A stretch of 64,000 nt of DNA from Lachnoclostridium sp. An118. GTDB lineage: Bacteria > Bacillota > Clostridia > Lachnospirales > Lachnospiraceae. The notes under the pieces are model-generated. The model saw nothing but the letters and a program-made list of their open reading frames with translations. It did no database searches and was not told the DNA's origin. The translations under genes were made by a program, and so were the position numbers. Of the stretch, positions 43,113 to 50,708 are shown in pieces (within the stretch, counting starts at the first letter, position 1; each line of letters starts with the position of its first letter). The stretch spans positions 1 through 64,000 of the forward strand of contig NZ_NFLQ01000018.1 in the NCBI RefSeq assembly GCF_002160985.1, given 5' to 3'.

Positions 43113-45014
43113 TCAGCGTACTACCAGTATCTCATCAAGCTCCTTCACCGGCCCGGAGGCGGTGGCAGACACATCCGCAAATGCATCCGTGTTGGATACG
43201 ATGACCGGAGTCGTGATGTCATATCCCGCCTTCACGATCTCATCCTTGTCAAACTCCAGGATAACTTCTCCCTTCTTGACTGTATCTCCGGAAGCCTTTT
43301 TCGGATAGAAATATTTTCCCTCCAGATTTACCGTGTCCATGCCTACATGTATCAGCAATTCCACACCGTCACTGCTGGTCATCCCGACCGCATGTCCGGT
43401 CTCAAACATCATATCTATCTTCCCGTCAAAGGGGGATGCCACTTCGCCCTTCTCCGGGATGACAGCGGCTCCTTTTCCCAGGATTCCCTGTGAAAATGTA
43501 GCGTCCTTCACCTGCTCCAGCGGAATGCACTCTCCCTGGATAGGGCTCAGGATACGGATTTCTTTTCCCTCTGGAAGGGGAGCGGCTGCAGGCTGGGCCT
43601 CTTCTGCCAGGATAGCCTCATCCTCGTCATCCTCGTCCACAATATCTTCAAAGCCGATCAGCATAGTGGCGATAAATGCCACAATGACTGTTATGACAAT
43701 GGTAAGGGCCGCTATCAGAAGGCTGGCTGCTCTGTCCTCCTCCACATACTGGACGATCGTCACGATTGCCGGTGTCGCGATGCCAAAGCACTTCATCTGG
43801 AAAAAACCGCCGAAGAGTCCGCCTGCGACAGCTCCGATGCAGGCCCCCAGCATTGGCCTTTTCAGTCTCAGTGTCACACCGTAGAGAGCGGGCTCCGTAA
43901 TACCTGCCACAAGTGCGGAAAACGCGGAGGAGCCGGCAACCTGTTTGAAGTCTTTGTTTTTGCTCTTTACAGATACGGCGAGAGAAGCAGCACCCTGCGC
44001 CATGTTGGAGCATAGCTCACCGATACAGATAAAGTTCTCATATCCGGTTGTTGCGATCATACCGAGCTTTATCGGGGTAAATGCGTGGTGCATGCCGGCC
44101 ATGACAACAAACGGATAAATACCGGCCACCAATCCGATGGCGATAAAGCCGAGCTGGTCATGGATAAAGTATACGATATCTGACAGGACATTGCCCAGGA
44201 TTGCCCCCAGAGGTCCCAGTACGATCAGGGCGATCGGTGCCTCGATCAGCACCACCAGCATGGGGCGCAGGAAGTTCTTGGTCACCACGGGCGTAATCTT
44301 ATCTGCCAGCTTCTCCACATACTGCAGGGACCATACCGCAAGGATGATCGGGATGACCGAGTAGGAATAAGAAGCATAGGTAACCGGGATAAAGCCGAGG
44401 AATTTTACCACCTCTCCCGCCTCGTTTGCATTGCTCATCAGGGAAATGAAATTGGGATGGAGCATGATAAGCGCAATGCTGGCCGCATAGTACATATTTG
44501 TCCCGAATTTCTTTGATGCAGAGATGGCGATCAAAACAGGCATAAAGAAAAAGGCGCCGTCTCCTATAACGCTTAACAGGTTATAGGTATTTCCTTCTGT
44601 ATCAAGCACACCTATCATTGGCAGCAGCGTCAGAAGTACCTTGATCATGGCCGCGCCGATGATCGCCGGAATGACCGGTGCCATAATACCGGAAATCGTG
44701 TCCATCAGCATGGAGGCGACCCCCTTCTTTTCCTGGTTCCGGGGCGCCTTCTTCGGAGCCTCGTTTGAAAAGCTGCCGAGCTTGTTCAGCTCCGCAAAGA
44801 CATTGGCCACATCATTTCCTATGATGATCTGGTACTGTCCCGCCTTCTTCATCACTCCCATAACACCTTTTGTCTTTTTCACTGCCTCGTCGTCCACAAT
44901 GGACTCGTCTTTCAGCGTGAATCTCAGCCTGGTCATACAGTGTACGAGACTGATCACATTTTCTTTTCCTCCCACACGCTGCAGGATTTTCTTTGCAACA
45001 CTTGCGTAATCCAT
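43113..45014 (-). CDS. bglP: Beta-glucoside PTS transporter, EIIBCA
   Basis: BglP imports and phosphorylates beta-glucosides. The 633-residue protein has an IIB domain with phospho-Cys26 (LVHCMTRLRF) and a IIC membrane domain (about 105-460). A IIA domain follows with phospho-His556 in LLIHVGMD. The domain order B-C-A is that of BglP. The start follows GAGGTGA. Upstream lies a LicT-type antiterminator site overlapping a terminator, so expression needs both inducer and relief of catabolite control. Confidence 0.96.
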   Translation of the reverse strand: MDYASVAKKILQRVGGKENVISLVHCMTRLRFTLKDESIVDDEAVKKTKGVMGVMKKAGQYQIIIGNDVANVFAELNKLGSFSNEAPKKAPRNQEKKGVASMLMDTISGIMAPVIPAIIGAAMIKVLLTLLPMIGVLDTEGNTYNLLSVIGDGAFFFMPVLIAISASKKFGTNMYYAASIALIMLHPNFISLMSNANEAGEVVKFLGFIPVTYASYSYSVIPIILAVWSLQYVEKLADKITPVVTKNFLRPMLVVLIEAPIALIVLGPLGAILGNVLSDIVYFIHDQLGFIAIGLVAGIYPFVVMAGMHHAFTPIKLGMIATTGYENFICIGELCSNMAQGAASLAVSVKSKNKDFKQVAGSSAFSALVAGITEPALYGVTLRLKRPMLGACIGAVAGGLFGGFFQMKCFGIATPAIVTIVQYVEEDRAASLLIAALTIVITVIVAFIATMLIGFEDIVDEDDEDEAILAEEAQPAAAPLPEGKEIRILSPIQGECIPLEQVKDATFSQGILGKGAAVIPEKGEVASPFDGKIDMMFETGHAVGMTSSDGVELLIHVGMDTVNLEGKYFYPKKASGDTVKKGEVILEFDKDEIVKAGYDITTPVIVSNTDAFADVSATASGPVKELDEILVVR

Positions 45015-45059
45015 ATCTTCACCTCATTAGAATTGATATATGTATCCCGGAAGTCTCCG

Positions 45060-45127
45060 GAGAAAGAAAGACCTGGCCTTAAAGAGCGCATTTTCCCGGG
45101 AAATGCGCCCCTCAGGGCCAGGTCTTG
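45060..45127 (-). terminator. LicT-controlled terminator before bglP
   Basis: AAGACCTGGCC pairs with GGCCAGGTCTT on the minus strand, with an inner GCGCATTT/AAATGCGC hairpin, followed by TCTTTCT. Its 5' arm overlaps the RAT element, as required for antitermination. Confidence 0.9.
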
Positions 45128-45149
45128 CTTAACTGAATAATAACAAACC
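45120..45149 (-). promoter_or_regulatory. Ribonucleic antiterminator (RAT) before bglP
   Basis: On the minus strand GGTTTGTTATTATTCAGT is followed by TAAGCAAGACCT. This fits the LicT/SacT RAT pattern (GG-TTGTTA, then GCAA-ACC). It ends in the 5' arm of the terminator. Confidence 0.85.
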
Positions 45150-45155
45150 TGTGAA

Positions 45156-45995
45156 CTAGCGGTGCTGTTCGTCCAGTATTCTCTTTATATGGATCAGGAG
45201 ATACAGCTCCTCATCTATGCTGAGCCGGTATCCATACTGCTTTTCAATGAACCGGGCCACCTTTTCCACACCCGTGTAGGCATGCCCGTTCTGTGCCACC
45301 ATTGCCTGGTATATCTCCTCCATGCTGTCCTGGTAGACCTCACCGTCCAGGACTCTGGATGAGAAGAATTTTAAATGTGTCAGAAATCTCTGATAGGACA
45401 CAGAATCCTCGTCAAATTCAATCCTGAAATGTATTTTGACAATCTTGATAATGGCATTGATCAGCTCTGTCATCTTCTGCACATCTGAAACCTCGTTGCT
45501 CTCAAGCTCTGAGGATATGATATGCATGGCGATAAATCCCGCCTCGTCTTTTCCCAGGTCAAAGTCAGTCATACGCCGTATCCACTCAATGGCCTCCTGA
45601 GCTACCCTGTATTCCTGGGGATAAAATTTTCGGATCTCGTGTCGCATCAGATTCTTAAGGCTGATACCTCTCTGGTATCTCTCCACAGCAGAATTGATGT
45701 GGTCTGTCAACGTCACGTAGAGGGTATCTCTCACCTTCAGGCCTGCTTCTCTGGAAGCAGTGACTACCTTGCCGGCAATCTCCAGATATTTCTCCGATAT
45801 TTCCCTCACCACCTGCTGGAGCCTGTAATTGTCCTCCGCATTCTTCAGACAGTAGATCTTCTCCACGCGGGACTTGTCCAGCTCCTCGCCCTTTTTCTTT
45901 TTAAACCCGATGCCGGCGCCGGTAATGATGATTTCCCGGCCGCACGGGTCCAGCGATACAACTACATTTGTATTCAGAACTCTGACGATCTTCAC
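45156..45995 (-). CDS. licT: Transcriptional antiterminator, BglG/LicT family
   Basis: The 279-residue protein has an N-terminal RNA-binding CAT domain starting KIVRVLNTNVVV, then two PTS-regulated PRD domains (about 65-170 and 175-279) with conserved histidines. It prevents termination at the RATs upstream of itself and of bglP when beta-glucosides are present. The start is GTG at 45995, preceded by AGGGGG; the ATG ten codons upstream lacks support. It is first of three genes, with its own RAT/terminator leader giving autoregulation. Confidence 0.94.
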   Translation of the reverse strand: MKIVRVLNTNVVVSLDPCGREIIITGAGIGFKKKKGEELDKSRVEKIYCLKNAEDNYRLQQVVREISEKYLEIAGKVVTASREAGLKVRDTLYVTLTDHINSAVERYQRGISLKNLMRHEIRKFYPQEYRVAQEAIEWIRRMTDFDLGKDEAGFIAMHIISSELESNEVSDVQKMTELINAIIKIVKIHFRIEFDEDSVSYQRFLTHLKFFSSRVLDGEVYQDSMEEIYQAMVAQNGHAYTGVEKVARFIEKQYGYRLSIDEELYLLIHIKRILDEQHR

Positions 45996-46038
45996 CTGTT
46001 CCTGCCCCCTCCGGCAAGCATCCAAAACGGCTCTGCCA

Positions 46039-46089
46039 TAAAAAAAACTGCCTATAATACTATTTATCCCAGTCAGTATTATAAACAGT
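46039..46089 (-). terminator. LicT-controlled terminator before licT
   Basis: ACTG-TTATAATACT and AGTATTATA-CAGT arms on the minus strand are followed by eight T residues. The 5' arm overlaps the end of a second RAT. Confidence 0.85.
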
Positions 46090-46117
46090 CTTGCTTACCA
46101 TTACGTAATAACAAACT
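46087..46117 (-). promoter_or_regulatory. Ribonucleic antiterminator (RAT) before licT
   Basis: AGTTTGTTATTACGTAATGG followed by TAAGCAAGACTG on the minus strand closely matches the RAT at 45120-45149. Confidence 0.8.
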
Positions 46118-46131
46118 TAATTTACCTGTAT

Positions 46132-46160
46132 ATATTAACAGCTCTCGGTCCATTTGTCTA
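46132..46160 (-). promoter_or_regulatory. Promoter of the bgl operon
   Basis: TAGACA (46155-46160), 17 bp, and TAATAT (46132-46137) on the minus strand, upstream of the first RAT. Confidence 0.72.
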
Positions 46161-46336
46161 TAGCTATTTTTCTTTTCATCATATATCATAACTTCCCGCT
46201 CTTCTTTTTATGCAATATTTCCAAAATCATTCCCTCTGCCTCGGAGCCGGAAACGGCCTCCTTCTGAAACCCTGACCGCCATTCCCTTTTCGGACTTCGC
46301 ATTTCTATCTCAAACATATTGTACGTCACATTCTCC

Positions 46337-46365
46337 TTGACATTTACCTCTCTCTCTGTTATATT
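46337..46365 (+). promoter_or_regulatory. Promoter of TetR module 2
   Basis: TTGACA (46337-46342), a 17-bp pyrimidine-rich spacer and TATATT (46360-46365). Confidence 0.82.
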
Positions 46366-46395
46366 GATAATCAGATTATCGGTAATCAAATTATC
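46366..46395. promoter_or_regulatory. Tandem GATAAT-type inverted repeats, operator candidate
   Basis: GATAATCAGATTATC (perfect 6-3-6) is followed at once by GGTAATCAAATTATC (near-copy). Together they start at the base after the -10 box. This fits TetR autorepression; a resemblance to Fur boxes is also visible. Confidence 0.75.
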
Positions 46396-46429
46396 AGTTG
46401 TTTTCCATGTAGAGAAAGGAGGCACGGTC

Positions 46430-47080
46430 ATGGCAGTACCTGACCATTCCATTGACCCGCGCATTATCGAGAGCGCCCGGAAAGAATTCCTGGAGAAGGG
46501 TTTTGAGAAGGCGTCCCTGAAATCCATCTGCGAGGGCGCAGGTGTCACCACCGGTGCCCTCTACAAGCGCTACAAAGGCAAGGAGGACCTGTTCAGCGCC
46601 ACTGTACGGCAGACCGTGGAGGAGCTGTACTCTGTGGCGTCCCAGCGGGGGGACAGAGAGCTTTCCCTCATGTCCGACGAAGAGCTGATCAAAGCGTGGG
46701 ACATGGACCACTCCGACATGATGTGGTGGTTCCGATACCTCTACGACAGGCACGATGATTTCTACCTGCTCCTTGCCTGCTCGGAGGGGACCAGGTACTC
46801 CCGCTTTGCCCACGACTGGGTGGCCCTCCTCACAAAAACCACCAGCGCCTTCCTGGAGGAGGCGAAAAGGAGGGGGCTCTGCAGGAAGGATGTGAATCCG
46901 GATGAGCTCCACATCCTCCTGTCCGCATTCTGGACTACCATCTATGAGCCCTTTATCCACCATTTTACATGGGAGCAGATCGAGGAGCATTGTCACATCG
47001 TGTGCAGGCTGTTCAACTGGCACCAGGCCCTTGGCTTCCGGACGACAGAGCCGGGACAGGAAAGCAGCCTCTCCCCCTAG
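46430..47080 (+). CDS. TetR-family regulator, module 2
   Basis: The 216-residue protein has the helix-turn-helix IIESARKEFLEKGFEKASLK followed by VTTGALYKRYKGKEDLFSA. A helical effector domain follows, rich in Trp and aromatic residues (MMWWFRYLYDRHDDFYLLL). The start at 46430 follows AAAGGAGG. The promoter and tandem operator upstream indicate autoregulation. It precedes the second ABC exporter pair and is a distant paralogue of the TetR at 39951. Confidence 0.93.
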   Translation: MAVPDHSIDPRIIESARKEFLEKGFEKASLKSICEGAGVTTGALYKRYKGKEDLFSATVRQTVEELYSVASQRGDRELSLMSDEELIKAWDMDHSDMMWWFRYLYDRHDDFYLLLACSEGTRYSRFAHDWVALLTKTTSAFLEEAKRRGLCRKDVNPDELHILLSAFWTTIYEPFIHHFTWEQIEEHCHIVCRLFNWHQALGFRTTEPGQESSLSP

Positions 47081-47089
47081 ACACGCCCC

Positions 47090-47125
47090 TCACAGCCCCT
47101 CTCTTCGGGGAGGGCTTTCTTTTCT
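47090..47125 (+). terminator. Terminator or attenuator after TetR module 2
   Basis: AGCCC and GGGCT with inner CTC/GAG pairs around TTCGG, followed by TTCTTTTCTC. It separates the regulator from the ABC genes. Confidence 0.65.
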
Positions 47126-47132
47126 CTCACAA

Positions 47133-47148
47133 GTTAGTTTTTCCTAAC
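47133..47148. promoter_or_regulatory. GTTAG-N6-CTAAC palindrome, module 2
   Basis: GTTAGTTTTTCCTAAC matches 39895-39910 in arms, spacer length and position (22 nt before the ATG of the first ABC gene). It is the only other copy seen in the window. Confidence 0.65.
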
Positions 47149-47169
47149 CCAAAAAAGGAGGTTTAAGAC

Positions 47170-48930
47170 ATGTTTAAAAAGGTTCTGGAATATGCCGGGG
47201 AATACCGCCGGACCACCTATGCGTCCATAGCAGTCATGCTGCTGGGCGTGGTCATGAGCGTACTCCCCTATTTCTTCATCTACCGGCTCATCGCCCCGCC
47301 TCTCACCGGGGAGCTGGCAAATCCCGGTCAGTCCCTTCTGTGGGCGGCGGCCATCGCCCTGTGCGGGGTGCTCTACGCTCTGCTCTACGTGAAGGGCCTG
47401 TCCCTCTCCCACCAGGCTGCTTACAGCACGCTGCGCAATCTCCGGGTCTCCCTGCAGGGCCGCCTGGAAAAGCAGCCCCTGGGAGTCATAAAGGAGAAGG
47501 GCACAGGCACGCTGAAAAAAATGTTCACTGACGACATTGACTCCATCGAGCTCCTGCTGGCCCACGCCCTGCCCGAGGGGCTGGCCAATGTGGCTGTGCC
47601 GTTCTTTGTGTTCATCGCCATGTTCTTCGTAGACTGGAAGCTGGCCCTGCTGTCCCTTTGCTCCCTCCCCCTGGGGCTGGCCGCCATGGGCGCCATGTAC
47701 CGGGCAGGCACCAGCAAGGTGGGGGACTACTACGCCTCAGCCCGGAAGATGAACAACACCATTGTGGAGTACATCAACGGCATGGAGGTGGTAAAGGTCT
47801 TCAACCGGGACGGGGACTCCTACCGGCGCTTTGAGCAGGATGTCCGGGGCTACCGGGATTTCACCCTGGCCTGGTACAAGGTGTGCTGGCCCTGGATGGC
47901 GCTGTACAACAGCATCCTTCCCTGCGTGGCCCTCTTCACCCTTCCTGTGGGTGCCTTCCTTGTCCTGAAAGACTACTCCACCCTGCCGGACCTGGCCCTG
48001 GTGCTCTGCATGTCCTTCGGCACAGGCGCCCCTCTTCTCAGGGCCCTCTCCTTCCTGGCCGCCATGCCCCAGGTGAGCTACAAGATCCATGCCCTGGAGC
48101 AGCTCATGAGCGCCCTGCCCCTCGCCCAGACAGAGGCTCCCTTCTCCGGCAGGGACCACACAGTCACCTTTGACAGGGTACATTTCGCCTACAGAGAGGA
48201 GGAGGTGCTCCACGGCGTCTCCCTGACTGTGCCGGAGGGAAGCCTGACCGCCCTGGTTGGGGAGTCCGGCTCCGGGAAATCCACCCTGGCAAAGCTCCTG
48301 GTCCACTACTACGACGTGACCGGCGGGGCGATCCGTTTGGGCGGCCAGGACCTGCGGGACATGAGCCTTCAGGCTCTGAACGACCAGATTTCCTACGTAT
48401 CCCAGGAGCAGTTCCTCTTTAACACCAGCCTTCTGGAAAACATTCGCGCAGGCCGCCTGACCGCCACCGACGAGGAGGTCATGGAGGCCGCCAGGAAGGC
48501 CCAGTGCATGGAATTCCTGGACCGGCTGCCGGAGGGCATCCACACCATGGCCGGGGACGGCGGAAAGCAGCTCTCCGGCGGGGAGCGTCAGCGGATCTGC
48601 CTGGCCCGGGCCATCTTAAAGGACGCCCCTGTCATCGTCCTGGACGAGGCCACCGCCTTCATGGACCCGGAGAACGAGGAGAAAATGAACGCGGCCATCG
48701 CGGAGGTACTCCGCGGCGACAGGCCCAAGACCGTCATCGTCATTGCCCACCGGCTCCACTCCATCGTGAACGCGGACCAGATCTGCGTGCTGGACAAAGG
48801 CCGTCTGGCGGACGCAGGCACCCACGAGGAGCTTCTGCAGCGGTGTCCCCGGTACCAGAAGCTCTGGCAGGCCGCCCAGGGCAGCGCCCGCTGGGGCATC
48901 ACCGCATCGAAAGGAGGAGAAAACAGATGA
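47170..48930 (+). CDS. ABC exporter subunit A, module 2
   Basis: The 586-residue protein is an ABC membrane domain plus NBD. Walker A is GESGSGKST, the signature LSGGERQRIC and Walker B VIVLDEATA. It is paralogous to the product of 38053-39837: both share the TGTLKK/SGTLKN and VEYINGxEV strings at the same places. AAAGGAGG precedes the ATG. It overlaps the next gene by 4 nt (ATGA). A heterodimeric exporter is likely, of the IrtAB/YbtPQ or multidrug class. Confidence 0.92.
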   Translation: MFKKVLEYAGEYRRTTYASIAVMLLGVVMSVLPYFFIYRLIAPPLTGELANPGQSLLWAAAIALCGVLYALLYVKGLSLSHQAAYSTLRNLRVSLQGRLEKQPLGVIKEKGTGTLKKMFTDDIDSIELLLAHALPEGLANVAVPFFVFIAMFFVDWKLALLSLCSLPLGLAAMGAMYRAGTSKVGDYYASARKMNNTIVEYINGMEVVKVFNRDGDSYRRFEQDVRGYRDFTLAWYKVCWPWMALYNSILPCVALFTLPVGAFLVLKDYSTLPDLALVLCMSFGTGAPLLRALSFLAAMPQVSYKIHALEQLMSALPLAQTEAPFSGRDHTVTFDRVHFAYREEEVLHGVSLTVPEGSLTALVGESGSGKSTLAKLLVHYYDVTGGAIRLGGQDLRDMSLQALNDQISYVSQEQFLFNTSLLENIRAGRLTATDEEVMEAARKAQCMEFLDRLPEGIHTMAGDGGKQLSGGERQRICLARAILKDAPVIVLDEATAFMDPENEEKMNAAIAEVLRGDRPKTVIVIAHRLHSIVNADQICVLDKGRLADAGTHEELLQRCPRYQKLWQAAQGSARWGITASKGGENR

Positions 48931-50675
48931 TCTCATTAATGAAACGCATCCTTGCCGTATCCGGGCAGTACAAAAAACGCATCCAGCTGGCCTTTGTATT
49001 TTCCTTCCTGAAATCTCTCCTGGCCAAGGCCCCCATCATGCTGTCCTTCCTTCTGCTGGCAGGATTTTACGAGGGGACAGTCACCGCCCAGGACTGCCTC
49101 AGATACGGGGCAGCCATGATCCTGTGCGTGCTGCTCCAAGTCCTCTTTCACCACATTGCGGACCGGCTCCAGTCGGCAGCAGGCTTCATGGTCTTCTCCG
49201 ACATGCGCATGGCCCTGGGCGCCCATCTGCGGAAAATGCCCATGGGCTACTTTACGGAGGGCAACATCGGAAAGATCAGCTCCGTCCTCTCCTCCGATAT
49301 GGTCTTTATCGAGGAAAACTGCATGACTGTGCTGGCTGACATGATGAGCTACATCTTCGCCCAGGCCGTCATGGCAGTCTTTCTCCTCTTTTTTGACCTG
49401 CGCATCGGCCTTGCCGCCCTTCTCGTCATCGCCGTCGTGCTCCTCATTGCCAGGGGCATGAAGCGGGAGGCACTGGCAGACTCGGCAAAGAGGCAGGAGC
49501 AGAATGAAAATCTCACCGAGGCCGTGCTGGACTTTGTGGAGGGCATCGGCGTCGCCAAGTCCTACAACCTGCTGGGCGAAAGGTCCCGGGAGCTGACCCG
49601 CAGTTTTGACGAGAGCTGCCGGACCAATCTTGCCTTTGAGGAGGACCACTCCCCCTGGCAGCTGGGGCTCAACATCGTCTACGGCCTGGGCTCCGCTGTC
49701 ATCGTGGCTCTCTGCCTGTTCCTGTCGCAGGAAGGCTTGATGAGCGTCCCCTGCTTCATCGGCATCATGCTCTTTGTCCTGGACCTCTTCGGCCCTGTCA
49801 GGGCTCTGTACGGCCAGGCCACCCGGCTGACCGTCATGAACAGCTGCATGGACCGGATCGAGGAGGTATTTGCGGAAAGGGAACTGCCCGACACAGGTAC
49901 GGAGGATATCCCGGCCTCCGGCGCCGTCCCTGAGGTCGAATTCCGGGATGTGAGCTTTTCCTACGGGGAAAAGGAGGTCCTCCACCACGTTTCCTTCTCT
50001 GTTTCCCAAAATCAGATGGCGGCCCTGGTGGGCCCCTCCGGCGGCGGGAAATCCACCATCGCCAGCCTCCTTGCCAGGTTCTGGGATGTGAATGAGGGCC
50101 AGGTCCTCCTGCGGGGCAGAGACATCCGCAAAATCCCCCTCTGTGCCCTGATGGACCAGATCAGCATGGTGTTCCAGCGGGTCTACCTCTTCCAGGACAC
50201 CATCTACAATAACATCGCCATGGGCCGGCCCGGCGCCTCCCGGGAGGAGGTCATGGAGGCGGCCAGAAAGGCCCGGTGCTATGACTTTATAGAATCCCTC
50301 CCGGATGGCTTTGACACAGTCATCGGGGAGGGCGGAGAGAGCCTCTCCGGCGGCGAGATGCAGCGCATCTCCATCGCCCGGTGCATCCTGAAGGACGCGC
50401 CCCTTATCGTCCTGGACGAGGCTACAGCCAGCGTGGACGCGGACAATGAACAGTACATCCAGGAGGCCATCAGTGAACTGTGCCGGGGCAAGACCGTGCT
50501 GGTCATCGCCCACCGGCTCCACACCATCCGGGACGCAGACCAGATACTGGTCATCCGGGATGGCCGCATCGCCCAGCGGGGCACCCACGACCTGCTCATG
50601 GAGGAGGGCGGTCCCTACCGGGACCTTGTAAGCGCCAGGGAGCAGAGCCAGGGCTGGAACCGCAGGCAGGCGTAG
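48927..50675 (+). CDS. ABC exporter subunit B, module 2
   Basis: The 582-residue protein is the partner half-transporter, with Walker A GPSGGGKST, signature LSGGEMQRIS and Walker B LIVLDEATA. The start at 48927 (ATGATC) overlaps the previous stop and follows AAGGAGG. The open frame extends upstream in an unrelated phase and is not coding. It corresponds to 36327-38060 of module 1, with the same fold order and the same short first helix region. It ends 33 nt before the convergent polC stop. Confidence 0.92.
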   Translation: MISLMKRILAVSGQYKKRIQLAFVFSFLKSLLAKAPIMLSFLLLAGFYEGTVTAQDCLRYGAAMILCVLLQVLFHHIADRLQSAAGFMVFSDMRMALGAHLRKMPMGYFTEGNIGKISSVLSSDMVFIEENCMTVLADMMSYIFAQAVMAVFLLFFDLRIGLAALLVIAVVLLIARGMKREALADSAKRQEQNENLTEAVLDFVEGIGVAKSYNLLGERSRELTRSFDESCRTNLAFEEDHSPWQLGLNIVYGLGSAVIVALCLFLSQEGLMSVPCFIGIMLFVLDLFGPVRALYGQATRLTVMNSCMDRIEEVFAERELPDTGTEDIPASGAVPEVEFRDVSFSYGEKEVLHHVSFSVSQNQMAALVGPSGGGKSTIASLLARFWDVNEGQVLLRGRDIRKIPLCALMDQISMVFQRVYLFQDTIYNNIAMGRPGASREEVMEAARKARCYDFIESLPDGFDTVIGEGGESLSGGEMQRISIARCILKDAPLIVLDEATASVDADNEQYIQEAISELCRGKTVLVIAHRLHTIRDADQILVIRDGRIAQRGTHDLLMEEGGPYRDLVSAREQSQGWNRRQA

Positions 50676-50708
50676 GAGCCGCCCGGGGTCACCGCCTCTT
50701 CATCTACT

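Noticed and set aside
48504-48926. Upstream extension of exporter subunit B2
   Set aside because: It runs through the NBD of subunit A2 in another frame; AAGGAGG and the ATGA overlap fix the start at 48927.
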